A program made the position numbers and the translations under genes. A DNA stretch of 64,000 nucleotides from Cristatella mucedo (taxonomy: Eukaryota; Bryozoa; Phylactolaemata; Cristatellidae): contig WPIO01000008.1 in the NCBI GenBank assembly GCA_009760855.2, positions 8,030,001 to 8,094,000 on the forward strand, given 5' to 3'. Below the pieces are notes generated by a model, which made no database searches, was not told the DNA's origin, and worked only from the letters and a program-made list of their open reading frames with translations. Shown piece after piece: positions 54,399 to 64,000 of this stretch; the stretch's first letter is position 1; each line of letters begins with the position of its first letter.

Positions 54399-54945
54399 AT
54401 AATAATAATAATAATAATAATAACAATGCACTTGATAAAGCGCCCTCAGAGAACTAAATCTCTCTCTAGGCGCTTTATATTTGCTGCAAAGAAAAATGCA
54501 TTTGAATGGCGAGTAATATCGTGCTTGATAAATAAACAACATGAATAACACGGCTAGGGTTGACATGCACAGGGTCAGCATGCACATGTGGTTAGTGGCA
54601 GCATGCAGTGTCAGCACGCATAAGCACATGTAGGACGAATCACAGGGACCAACTAAATGCTGTCCTAAATAGGTGTGTTTTAAGTTCTTTTTAAACGTGG
54701 TCAAGTCAGGGGATGTTCTGACGCAGGTCGGGAGGAAGTTCCAGGCTTTGGGAGCGTACGAACTAAATGCACGGTCTCCAAAGGATTTGAGGTTTGTACG
54801 AGGTATTTGTAGACTGTTGGATTCCGAAAAGTGGGTGGTACGATGCTTGGCCTGATGGGAGAGTAGATATGAGAGATAGGCTGGAGCCAAAGAATCAAGT
54901 GACCTAAAAGTGAGCGACAAAATCTTGAAGTCAACATTCAAAAAC
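54399..54945 (-). mobile_element. LINE family 1 3' fragment next to the Polinton end
   Basis: (ATA)n at 54399-54423, the family hairpin in reverse (ACTTGATAAAGCGCCCTC..CTAGGCGCTTTATATTTGCTGC), the 3' UTR, and the RT C-terminal frame (54324-54947: FKILSLTFRSLDSLAPAYLS). Well preserved but 5'-truncated. Its tail starts 2 bp from the Polinton terminus. Confidence 0.9.
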
Positions 54946-55382
54946 ATACTACTGACCTCAGCTGCTCAGCAGCAGTCTCCCGTAAGCTCTTCCGCAAGCC
55001 CTGGCCACACGCACGGACAACCGATAGAGTAGGCACGTCTCGCAGTCGCGGCGGCCTACGGTAGCGTCGATGCGTCCTGGCCGTCATTGGATCCTTACCT
55101 AGCGAATAGCCTACCTAGACACCAGACAGGACACTCTAAGCCGGCAGATCGCGAAATCCAACTTGCACTTAAGCTGTTTGTCGTTGGAGTGTTCGGTCTT
55201 AGCGAAGTCTCTGGGTCGGCGCACAGCGGCAGCCCCGAGGTCCAGAGAGCCGCCGCCGTGCACTAGAGCGGAGTGCTGGCGTTCTTCCCTCTCGTCCGAG
55301 CCGTGGGCGTGCCGTCTCAACCTGTCTCTACTTGCACCTGATTATTCTCACCTCCTTTCTCCTCTCTCTCGCTCTCCGCGCT

Positions 55383-55449
<67 letters not shown>

Positions 55450-56540
55450 TTCTCAGCGACGACGACGTTTCACAGCGATCCGCTGTAGGATTAGCCCATC
55501 GCGGGCGACCGGCGATCGCTCAGCCCATTATCAATCGGGGATGGGGGTGGAATGGGCGTTGGGGGCGAGCGAAAGGCTCAGGCTGGTTGTCCCTCCCCCT
55601 TCAATCCGGTGACTGCTCCCAGTAGTGCTGCCTATTGGAGGTTTGCCGGGATTTGTTATCTTTGATTTATTTTGCCATTGTATCCCTTGCTGATTTAACC
55701 TCGCATACGACGGCTAGGTCAATAATTCAGGAATAGGCAGGAGTCGGCACACGGCTGTTCAGCCATTCCACTAGCACGAGTTCTCACAGGGCATCGGAAT
55801 CAGCCACTCCTCATTCGTGAGATATCGATCTATTCCCGAGATCTACTCCTTGGCAGGTAAAATATGCTGCCGAGACCGCATCAGCTTCGAGCTTTCACCA
55901 TTGGCTAATGCCTAGAGCGGACGGCTCTCGAGCGCAAGCGTACGCCCCGCGGGAAACCTTGTCTCGACCATGGATGCCTCATGCTGCCGGCGTCGGGTCG
56001 TAGCGTCAGCCAGCCGCCATGCGTTCCGTCGATGCGTTCCGTCAGGGTCAGGATGCGTAGGGTCAGGATGGGTTCCCTTCAGCTCCGCCACGATTTCCAT
56101 CTGCTGGTGTCGCGTGCGGCTGCTATTTGGACCTAGTCTTCGGAGGCCTGTTCGGCGAGAAATATGCTCGCGAGATGCGAGGCGACCAAATCGAACCAGA
56201 CGATCCGGAGGCTGGATGGGGGATCAGATGGAAAGAGTCGTGGCAAGCTCAAGGGGCGCTGGGAGGGAAGGGGAGAAGAAGGGGCTGCGCCCCTTACCAG
56301 CCAGGGCTTTGGCGAGGAATAAGCCGAGGAGGACGAGACTTTGAACTAGACAGAGGCAGCTAATCACTGCTGTAGGAGCATGCCGGGCGACCGAGCCGTC
56401 AGACTATCCTTAGAACTCGGTAAGGGGGTAGGTGGGCCTGAGCCCACTTGCCCCTGTTGTCTACACCTCATTGGCACGGCCAAATTTTTTTGAAGAGGCG
56501 ACTTGACTTGTTTCTTTTTGTCCAAGCAGCCCTCGTTGAA
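54946..56540. other. GC-rich segment without recognised gene; (CT)n at 55381-55447
   Basis: GC-rich with several 60-150-codon frames on both strands (for example 55163-55612 and 55970-56344), none with a recognised domain. The pure (CT)n run produces the Ser/Leu-rich frames. A short GGGTCAGGATG(C/G) doublet lies near 56044-56072. Confidence 0.35.
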
Positions 56541-56544
56541 AGTA

Positions 56545-56640
56545 CATATAATTCATTGGTATAGAATTAAGAAAACTTTATCTTTATTCAGGTGCTTCAC
56601 ATAGTGCATGCCGTACGGCTCGAGCCCACGAACTCTATGA
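56545..56640 (-). mobile_element. SINE family S1 fragment
   Basis: Read in reverse: GGGCTCGAGCC (B-box position), then TGTGAAGCACCTGAATAAAGAT and AAGTTTTCTT..TATACCAATGAATTA, the S1 tail. The head is truncated. Confidence 0.55.
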
Positions 56641-56799
56641 ATTTGTATCACTTATCAATTGATAAGCTTCGTGTACAGCATGTGTAAAGTGTCTAGACAG
56701 ATTTAGTACCCTTAGAAGCTATACAAATCACCTGGTATCATTATAGGACCCTGACCAGGTCTCTGTTTTGGCACATAATAGAGACAGAAAAAAAATCTA
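56641..56799. other. No recognised feature
   Basis: AT-rich spacer between two SINE copies. Confidence 0.25.
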
Positions 56800-56965
56800 T
56801 TTAGTATCATTCGTTTGTATAGTGCTCTAATAAGAGAACTTATTCTCTATTCAGGTGCTTCACATTTGGCCCGGGGCTCCAATTTACGAACTCGGGTCAT
56901 CAAATACATTCACTTTGACCTTGGTTCGAGGCAATCGCCTCAACCACTGGGCCAAACCAGCGCGG
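56800..56965 (-). mobile_element. SINE family S1
   Basis: Read in reverse: CCCAGTGGTTGAGGCGATTGCC (clear A box), CGAACCAAGGTCAAAG, CCCGAGTTCG (weak B box), then the tail TGTGAAGCACCTGAATAGAG..AAGTTCTCTTATTAGAGCACTATACAA. The best-defined A box of the family. Confidence 0.7.
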
Positions 56966-57499
56966 CAAGGAAGCATACAATCGGATTTTCGATAATAGCT
57001 GGACCGATTTCGCAGCATTCATAAGCGCAAAGGACGGTTCACTGGGACGAAGATGATTTGAGGACCAAGTGAATTTTCCGCTTTGGTTTAAATTTTAAGT
57101 TACGGAATGCTAGTTTCAGACTTCACTTCCTGTAGAGAGCCTTCTGACAACACCTCTGGAAAAACAAGTCAGAAGTGGTGCCCGGCAACCTCTACTAGTC
57201 CCTGTAACCAGCGACCACCAGCCAACCAACTTGCAGAGAAGCATACGGTCTTAGAGGGAGGTCACGAAGGCACAGGTAGGGCAGAACCAGCTCCAGTACT
57301 GTTATCCAGAGAGTTACATAGGTCTAAAAGGGAAAACAAAGCACCAGCTTGTCAAAGTCGCATCCCAGTCGGCCTCCTGAAGATGGTTAGAAGCTTTCTA
57401 GACGTACTGGCTACGAAATTACCAAACACTGTTCAAGTATGACAGTTCTTTAATCTCTTTCGCGGTCAGCATCAATCAAGTGAGCATTTTAACTTATCT
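56966..57499. other. No recognised gene
   Basis: A 111-codon frame (57107-57442) shows no recognisable domain. Confidence 0.3.
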
Positions 57500-57690
57500 G
57501 TGGGTCTTAGCCCAAGAGCAAGGCACTCCAACTTCATGCTCCCGATCGCGGGTTCTAGTTCTGCAGCCGGAAATCCTCCATTGCCAATTGCAACTAGTGG
57601 TAATTCGTAAATGTAAAGCCCCTAGAAAGAGATTGAGTTCTCTTAGGTGCCTTATCAAGTGCATTATCTTTATTAATATATAGCCGGTGA
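57500..57690 (+). mobile_element. tRNA-derived SINE with family 1 LINE tail
   Basis: The head has CAAGAGCAAGGCACTCCAAC (A-box-like) and CGCGGGTTCTAGTTC (B-box-like). The tail AATGTAAAGCCCCTAGAAAGAG..GAGTTCTCTTAGGTGCC..TCAAGTGCATTAT is close to the family 1 LINE 3' end itself, closer than in S1. Confidence 0.6.
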
Positions 57691-57727
57691 GGCTATTCTT
57701 CTCCTGTATAAATAAAGTATCAACTAA

Positions 57728-59247
57728 GTGATATCGAAACCTCACACCTTGCTAGTAAGTTCCAGTCTGGCTTTAGAGCTAATCACTCCACAGAGTCAGC
57801 ATTGCTTCGGGTATACAACGACCTACTTAGGAATGCAGACATGGGTAGAGTGTCTCTTCTTGTTTTGCTCGATCTTTCGGCAGCTTTTGATACCATCGAT
57901 CACAAAGTACTTCTAGAGCGCCTCTCATCTCGCCTGGGCATCACTGGCACTGCTCTGCAGTGGTTCAGGTCCTATCTCAGTGGGAGACTCCAGAGTGTTG
58001 ATGTGAATGGACAAAGATCATCTGAAGTACCTCTAAAATATGGAGTACCTCAGGGCTCTGTGCTAGGTCCGGTCCTTTTCACCGTCTATACTCTCCCTCT
58101 CGCTGATGTGATTGCCAAGCACAATCTAGGCTTTCACTTCTATGCGGATGACACTCAGTTGTACCTTTGCTTTGATCCCTCCCAGCCTTCGAGCACCTCA
58201 AATTCTCTCAACTCACTTGCTGCATGCATTGATGACATCCGATCATGGATGGCAGCAAATTTTCTAAAACTAAACGATGATAAAACTAACTTACTAGTTA
58301 TGGGCAAACCTAGTGTTATTCAGAAATTGGAAAGGCTGACTTTCAAAATTGGCTCTGCCAGCATATCTCCAGTTGCATCAGCTCGAAATCTAGGTGTCAT
58401 ATTCCAAAGCGACCTCTCGTTAGACGACCACATCAGCTCCACAGTCAAATCAGCCTATTTTCAGCTTCATAACATTGCTAAAATTAGGGCTTGTTTAGAT
58501 AAGGATACCACGTCCAAGTTGGTCCATGCATTCGTGACATCTCGTCTCGACTTCTGCAACTCACTGCTTACTGGCCTACCAGCATGTGCGATCAGGCGAT
58601 TGCAGCTGGTGCAAAACTCTGCAGCTAGGCTTGTCTGCCGTGAGCGTCGCAGTTGCCACATTACTCCACTTCTCGCCGACCTGCACTGGTTACCAGTCAA
58701 GCAACGGATTGACTTCAAGGTTTTGTCGCTCACTTTTAGGTCTCTTCATTCTATGGCTCCAGCCTATCTTTCAGAGATACTACCCCATCAGGCAAAGCAT
58801 CGTACCACTCGCTTTTCGGAATCCAACAGTCTAGAAATACCTCGTACAAACCTTAAATCCTTTGGAGACCGTGCATTTAGCTCGTATGCTCCCACAGCCT
58901 GGAACTCCCTCCCGACCTGCATCAGAACATCCCCTGACCTGACCACATTTAAAAGAAACTTAAAAACATTCCTATTTAGGACAGCATTTAGTGGGTCCTT
59001 GTGATTCGTCCTCGATGTGCTTATGCGTGCTGACACTGTTCATGCTGCCACTAACCACATTTGCATGCTGACCCAGTGCATGTAACCCCTAACCATGTTA
59101 TTCATTTTGTTTGTTTTTCAAGCATGATTTTACTTACTATTCTATTGCGTATCACTTTGCAGCAAATGTAAAGCGCCTAGAAAGAGATTAAGTTCTCTGA
59201 GGGCGCTTTATCAAGTGCAATATTATTATTATTATTATTATATATAT
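57728..59247 (+). mobile_element. LINE family 1, best-preserved copy (5'-truncated)
   Basis: Begins inside the RT (equivalent of about 1955 in the first copy) and runs without a break through the RT, the C-terminal domain, a 170-bp 3' UTR and the terminal hairpin (AAAGCGCCTAG..GAGGGCGCTTT at 59170-59212), to a (ATT)n tail at 59222-59247. It serves as the reference copy for all family 1 fragments here. Confidence 0.95.
57802..59004 (+). CDS. LINE reverse transcriptase, C-terminal 400 aa, open frame
   Basis: The frame is open from the 5' truncation (about 57728) to TGA at 59004. It carries the RT palm motifs LLDLSAAFDTIDH (residues 22-34), KYGVPQGSVLGP (79-90) and the catalytic FYADDTQLY (113-121), then FLKLNDDKTNLL, ARNLGVIFQSDLSLD and the post-RT region (HITPLLADLHWLPV, then APAYLSEILPHQAKH, then AWNSLPTCIRTS). 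No stop or frameshift. The endonuclease and fingers are missing because of 5' truncation, so it cannot transpose by itself. The group is CR1/L2. The TTG at 57802 is only a track start; no genuine initiation is implied. Confidence 0.9.
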   Translation: MLRVYNDLLRNADMGRVSLLVLLDLSAAFDTIDHKVLLERLSSRLGITGTALQWFRSYLSGRLQSVDVNGQRSSEVPLKYGVPQGSVLGPVLFTVYTLPLADVIAKHNLGFHFYADDTQLYLCFDPSQPSSTSNSLNSLAACIDDIRSWMAANFLKLNDDKTNLLVMGKPSVIQKLERLTFKIGSASISPVASARNLGVIFQSDLSLDDHISSTVKSAYFQLHNIAKIRACLDKDTTSKLVHAFVTSRLDFCNSLLTGLPACAIRRLQLVQNSAARLVCRERRSCHITPLLADLHWLPVKQRIDFKVLSLTFRSLHSMAPAYLSEILPHQAKHRTTRFSESNSLEIPRTNLKSFGDRAFSSYAPTAWNSLPTCIRTSPDLTTFKRNLKTFLFRTAFSGSL

Positions 59248-59750
59248 CGGATCAGTACTTATATACTGCCTTGAAAGTCTTGAGTGTTCTTCTGGCAGCA
59301 AACCTATACCTGACCGTTCCAATGCCGCGAGAACTAAACTGGAGTGCAATTAAAATTTAAACTACTAAAACTTAAAATTTACACTTCGATACGCGTTGAT
59401 GTGGTGCTTCAATGCAATTTAATTTACACGATCGAGGCACTGTCACTGAAGTAGATTGGGGTGACCAGTGAGATAGCGGTTTTGAAATGGCATACGAATT
59501 AGCTCAGCCAATAAGGGAGTAGTTATTCGAGTGCAGTTAGATTTGGAGTCCTGCAAAATGCAGCGATAAGCTAGAAAAACTTAGAAGCCAGCTGTGCAGT
59601 AACCGGAACGTGGCATAAAGGGTAGCAATAGTTCCCATCTCACCGGCTGGCAATGAAGCTCTGGGGTCCAGCTCGAGTTTAGCTTGTTTGAGGAACGACG
59701 ATCGCAGGAGTCCCCAGTATATTTTCAGCAAGGAGATGCACTTGGTGTAT
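59248..59750. other. No recognised feature
   Basis: Flank between the LINE tail and the gypsy LTR; nothing recognised. Confidence 0.3.
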
Positions 59751-60515
59751 TGTAACCGAGTCCAAGGGGCCGGCGGCTAACTCCCACTATGGCTCGCTAC
59801 TATCTACGTCCGTTCTGGGTCGTTACGCCGGGCCCTCCGGTAACAGTGGTTCACACGTGATCAATCGGGTACACAACACTTTATATAATACACACGCATG
59901 CGCTATACGAAGGAGGGTACTAAACAAGCCTTACAGAGGAAGGTCCTATACAAGGTAAACTAAAGGGTGACGCCGCAAGCGTGGACAAACGTGTTAGTGC
60001 TCAGTCGGCTTCCACAGTCGTACCGTCGCAGGACTCCGTTTTACCAGTACACGCGTACGCCGTCCAAGACCCGGCTAGCTGAGTACTCTGTGGTAGACGG
60101 AGCGGACGTCCAACACCGTCGGGAGCTTCCGCCGAAAGAGAGCGAGCACGTTGTACCCAGTTCCCGTCCTCGGAACTCTGGGAGCTGACCCCAGGCTTTT
60201 CCCTTCCGGGGCAAGGCAACGCCCAGCCCGACATATCGAATGTCAGTGGGTCCGCCTACTCTAGGGTACATATGTCACCATCCGGGGGAAGATGCGTCCT
60301 CGCATCTACAACCATCCACTCTGCGGACATGTCGTTTAACTACCACAGAGGCTCCAAATACACAGCGATTGCTCATGAGCATTACACCGAGTAATCACGA
60401 TTACAAGTCTATCAGTGCTACGAACTAATCTAAAATGTCCTCTCAAAGTTATCAGACGATTTCCTTTTCACGAGGCACAGCCGCTCCTGGTGAGTTTCTG
60501 GCGAGCTAGCGGTCA
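59751..60515 (-). repeat. Probable 3' LTR of the gypsy element
   Basis: The LTR is expected between the integrase stop (60683) and the flank. The minus-strand sequence ends GAGTCGGTTACA-like (plus strand TGTAACCGAG at 59751), fitting a TG...CA end. A TATATAAAG box lies near 59880-59890 (minus strand). The outer start (TGACC at 60515, after a purine-rich AGAGGACAG) is tentative, because the 5' LTR is not in the window for comparison. Confidence 0.45.
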
Positions 60516-60682
60516 CTGTCCTCTGTGGGCATCATCATCATGAGGTGGCCAGACGGTTGCTGTTCGTCGAAGTCCCAAATGTTCCACGATGCACGTTGAC
60601 CGGAGTCGAGGTCGACCTAAAATCACAGGAAACACATGGCACTAACGGTTGAACCTTTCGCATACCATGGAACATACGAACT

Positions 60683-63600
60683 TTACACAAATTCTGAAAA
60701 ACGAGGATTGGGCTTCCTCTGGCGCGCGCTTTGCCGTGAGCCAGCTGGGCCTGCATTAGCCTGATCGCTTAGTGAGGCAGTATCTGGTCCAACTCCGAGC
60801 GTGAGTTCTTCGTCGAGTTGAGGTGTCGCCGTCGGTTCGACCGGCTCTTCTTCAGCGTGATCCGCAGTGGCTGGTGGCTGATCATCATTAATTTTCCCTC
60901 CATCTGCCTCATCAGAAGTGCTTGGCGTGGGAAGCTCGTCCTCCAGGTCATCAGGTGGCAGTCCTGTTGCCCTGCGCCAAGCTGGTTTGCAGCGGTTGAT
61001 ATGTACTGTGCTAGGTGTGCCAGCAGTGTCGTGTTCGTCCACAACGCGAACGTTCGTGTCAGAACGGTCCACAATAAGGAGGGGACCTCGCCACAGGTGT
61101 TGCAACTTTGGTGAAAGACCCCTCCGGGGCCTGGGTGTATAAACATACACGTAGTCACCGACCTTCAACGTGGATTCTGTGGCAGTACGGTCGTACTGCC
61201 GCTTTTGCTTGGCCTGAGCAGCCTGAATGTTCTGCCTCGCTACGTCCCATGCTTCGACAAGCTTATCATGCATGGCCTGCACATAGCCGTCCCCGGCTTC
61301 ACACGGCTCGTCCACAGGCAAAACTAGGTCTATTGGCAAACGAGCCTCTCGCCTGTGGTTCATGAAAAATGGGCTGCAGCGAGTCGACTCGTGAAAGCAA
61401 GTTCGATAGGCAAACAGCACGTACGGTATGTACAAGTCCCAATCACGTTGGTTGCTACTGGCAAACATGGAAAGCATCTCTACAAGCGTGCCATTCAAGC
61501 GCTCTACTAGCCCATCAGTCTGCGGGTGATACGGCGATGTGTGCAATTGGTCGATAGACATCATGCGACACACCCGCTCGAGCATTCGAGACATAAAGTT
61601 GGCCCCACGGTCAGAGAGGACCTGATCGGGAACACCGTGCCGGCAGACAATCTCTTCCATGAAGACTTTGGCACAGGTCAGTGCTGTCTGGTCGAGAATC
61701 GCCCTAGCCTCGGGTCACTTGGTGAAGCAGTCGGTCATCACAAGTATGTACCGGTTCCCAGACGATGTTAGTGGCAGCTTCACTATGTCCATGGCAACTC
61801 GTTGCCAAGGTCGTTCCACAGGGATGCTCTTCAGAGGCACTTTTGCCCATTGCCGAGGCCGCTTTTTGGAGTGGCATGCGATGCATGTCCTTACATACTC
61901 CGTGATGTCTTCTGCCATGCCTGGCCAGAAATATCGCTCCTGCACGCGGCTCAGGGTTTTCTGGGTGCCCAAATGTGCTCCGAATAGACCGTCGTGGCAC
62001 TCTCGCTTAACATGCAGTCGCAGGGCAGCAGGTACCACCAGCTGCTTCCGGCGCCTTCCGGCGACGGCCCGATAAAGACACCCATTCGGGAGCAGAACGA
62101 ACGATGAGCGATGATCGTTAGCGTATTGTCTATGCTCCTGTGTGCAGTGTCCGACATCGTTCCCCTGCAACGAATCCATTAGGCAGTGCAGCAACGAATC
62201 GTTCAACTGCATTTTCCTCATGTACGCAGGGTCAGCCTCGGCTGCAACAACAGTGCCCACGAAGCTAGCAGGAGCCGGCTCTTGCAAACGCGACAGAGCA
62301 TCTGCATTGGCATTAGCCTTCCCACAACGATATTTCACCTCCATATCGTACTCCTGTAGCTCCAATGCCCACTTTGCTAAGCGCCGAGATTCGTGGTTCC
62401 CTTTAAGGACCCACACCAAAGGCTGGTGATCTGATAGGACAGAGAACCGGTGGCCATAAAGGTACCCTCGAAAGTGGCGCACTGCTGCTACGACGGCTAA
62501 TGCCTCCCGCTCAACGGTGGAATAATTACGTTCAGCCTTGCTCAGAATCCGGCTGAAATAGGCCACGGCATGCTCCTTCCCGTCCACCACTTGCCCGAGG
62601 ACGGCTCCTAGAGCAGTACCACTGGCATCTGTACTAAGAACAAAGGGTGCAGCAAAGTCTGGAAACCTAAGAATTGGCTTTGCACACAGCCGGTCCCGGA
62701 GATCCTTGAAGGAACGCTCACATTCCCTCGACCACACGAAGCGCTCACCCTTTCGCAGCAGGTTGTTTAGCGGCACAGCAATTTTGGCAAACCCGGGCAC
62801 AAACTTGCGATAGTAGGAGGCCAGTCCAAGGAACTGCCTGACCTCCTGTACATTCCTGGGTGGTGGGTAATGCAGAATCTTGTCCACATTCTCCGGATCT
62901 GGCAATATACCATCCGGGGACAGTAGGTGCCCCAGATAACACACTTCGTCTCTGGCAAAGTGGCATTTCGAGGGTTTGATCTTGAGACCATTTGCCCTCA
63001 TCCTATCCAGAACCTCCCCAAGCCGAACCAGATGTTCCTCAAAGCTCCGCGAAAAGACCAATACGTCATCAATATAAATTAGGCAAGTCGTCCATTGAAG
63101 ACCTGCTAGGACGAAGTCCATGGCTCGCTGGAACGTACCGGGTGCATTGCACAGCCCAAAGCTCATCTTCTTAAACTGGTACTGCCCATTGTAGGTCACG
63201 AAGGCAGTCTTTGCCTTGTCCTCAGGGTGCATCGCTATCTGCCAGTACCCTGAGGCAAGGTCAAGAGTGCTGAAATATCGCTCGCCCCCTAACAATTGAC
63301 AAACCTCGTCTGGCCGAGGTAATGGGTAGCTGTCCTTTACCGTTACTGAGTTAAGCCGCCTATAATCAACACAGAACCGGTAGGTACCGTCCTTCTTCTT
63401 GACTAGTACTACCGGCGAGCTCCATGGGCTACGACTCTTCGATCACACCGGCTTCGAGCATGTCGCGTACCTGGTTGTCTACTTCGGACCGCAGTGCCTG
63501 AGGTACAGGGTAGGGTCTGGCCCGAATCGGCCTCGAACTCCCGGTGTCTATTTGGTGCTGCACTTGTTCTAGCAGGCCGAGGTCTAAGCTCCCACTTGAG

Positions 63601-64000
63601 AAAACATCCCGATAATCAATCAGGAGATCTCGCAGCTGCTGCTGCTCCTGTGGTTTCAAGCTAGTTCCTGAAAGGTCGAGCTGGAACTCATCCGATGCCA
63701 CTTCCCGAACGCCACATACTTCAGTAGCTGGCCTGTTTTGTACATCCACCCTGGAGTCGACTGGAAGCAGCCTACCAATGTGAGTGCCCAGCTTGAGCCG
63801 GACCGGGTGGTGGCCAGTATTAATGAGCCGCACTGGGACCCAGCCGCGCGATACGACTATGGCCCTAGCTGCAGCCAGACCTAGCCCTGCCAGCCTCCCT
63901 TCGTTGGGCTCGAACAGCCATTCAACCTCTACTGCAGTCGTCACAGGATATCTGACCAACTGCTCGCACCTAGGTGCAATATTTAGGTCCTCTGGCACAC
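60683..64000 (-). pseudogene. pol: Ty3/gypsy pol polyprotein (RT-RNase H-integrase), two lesions
   Basis: Upstream linker frame 63429-63998 (with DYRDVFSSGSLDLG and RPYPVPQALR). RT motifs follow: SPWSSPVVLVKKKDG near 63410, FSTLDLASGYWQI, FGLCNAPGTFQRAM and the catalytic YIDD (residues 74-77 of frame 61715-63295). RNase H shows LSTDASGTALGAVL, FSVLSDHQPLVW and NANADALSR. Integrase has an HHCC zinc finger (HDGLFGAHLG, then CIACH), Asp in AMDIVKL and TDCFTK/SDRGANF, and Glu in GLVERLNGTL. The GPY/F-like end is LWRGPLLIVDRS with VHINRCKP. A one-base frameshift lies at about 63430, and a TGA at 61715-61717 replaces the W of the usual KWPEA. Otherwise intact, stop at 60683. Confidence 0.95.

Larger units (their letters stand above)
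59751..64000 (-). mobile_element. Ty3/gypsy LTR retrotransposon, 3' part
   Basis: On the minus strand the order is pre-RT linker, reverse transcriptase, RNase H, integrase with GPY/F-type end, then a probable 3' LTR. This is the Ty3/gypsy order (integrase after RNase H). The gag, protease and 5' LTR lie beyond the window end. Only one frameshift and one nonsense codon are found in about 3.3 kb of pol, so the copy is much younger than the Polintons and most LINEs. Confidence 0.95.

Noticed and set aside
36753-54402. 6-bp target-site duplication flanking the Polinton
   Set aside because: The six bases outside each terminus differ (TTATGT and CCATAA), and a LINE tail adjoins the right end, so the original flank may be altered.
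54934-54960. Third copy of the Polinton inverted-repeat interior (CATTCAAAAACATACTACT)
   Set aside because: About 19 bases resemble 36844-36863, but neither the flanking CTCTACGTATTCC nor the outer repeat is present. Probably chance next to the LINE 5' end.
56127-56363. 78-codon frame with a protein-like composition in the GC-rich segment
   Set aside because: No domain, no relative in the window and GC-rich context favouring open frames; not reported as a gene.
1-64000. CRISPR array or bacterial operon
   Set aside because: No regularly spaced identical repeats with unique spacers; all gene families and repeats are eukaryotic.

Overview
The window looks like repeat-rich nuclear DNA of an animal, most likely an invertebrate. 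There are no bacterial operons, there is a conserved 3' splice-site-like sequence, and there are many degenerate LINEs of the CR1/L2 group, tRNA-derived SINEs, long (CT)n, (GT)n and (GA)n microsatellites, a Ty3/gypsy retroelement and Polinton/Maverick DNA. I cannot name the species. Apart from a coiled-coil gene family and one GC-rich segment that may be coding, almost everything recognisable is mobile-element DNA.

Layout. 1-300: nothing recognised. 308-3450: decayed LINE (family 1) with endonuclease and reverse transcriptase. 3450-15640: three diverged copies (A 3450-5690, B 9430-13245, C 13620-15640) of one segmental duplication, with LINE and SINE debris between A and B. B keeps an intact 258-codon frame made of about 17-18 copies of a 14-residue amphipathic repeat; A and C keep only remnants. 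15985-17518: pieces of two LINE families. 17519-21090: a minus-strand, AT-rich 3.6-kb Polinton fragment. 21100-33600: mostly unrecognised sequence with SINEs, LINE fragments, microsatellites and a GC-rich stretch at 28810-29930. 33605-36757: LINE copies.

36759-54396 is a Polinton/Maverick element bounded by inverted repeats of about 115 bp that begin with AG. In order it carries a small ORF, protein-primed DNA polymerase B, several small ORFs, a minus-strand block (fibre-like protein, unknown protein, adenain-like protease), and a plus-strand virion block (helical protein, two minor-capsid-like proteins, a basic/charged protein, a double-jelly-roll major capsid). These are followed by a YqaJ-like nuclease, a second fibre-like gene, a zinc-ribbon protein (minus), an rve integrase (plus) and a two-helix membrane protein (minus). 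Most of its genes carry stops and frameshifts, so it is a fossil. I found no packaging ATPase. The fragment at 17519-21090 is colinear with about 45690-49350 of this element but clearly diverged, so two related lineages are present.

54399-59250 holds a LINE, a GC-rich unrecognised segment, SINEs, and the best-preserved LINE copy (400-codon RT frame, 57802-59004). 59751-64000 (minus) is the 3' part of a Ty3/gypsy element: LTR, integrase, RNase H, RT and the upstream linker, running off the window end. It has only one frameshift and one nonsense codon in the region visible.

The candidates for something undescribed are the gene content of the Polinton (YqaJ nuclease plus phage-tail-fibre-like proteins, no visible ATPase) and the duplicated 14-residue-repeat gene family.
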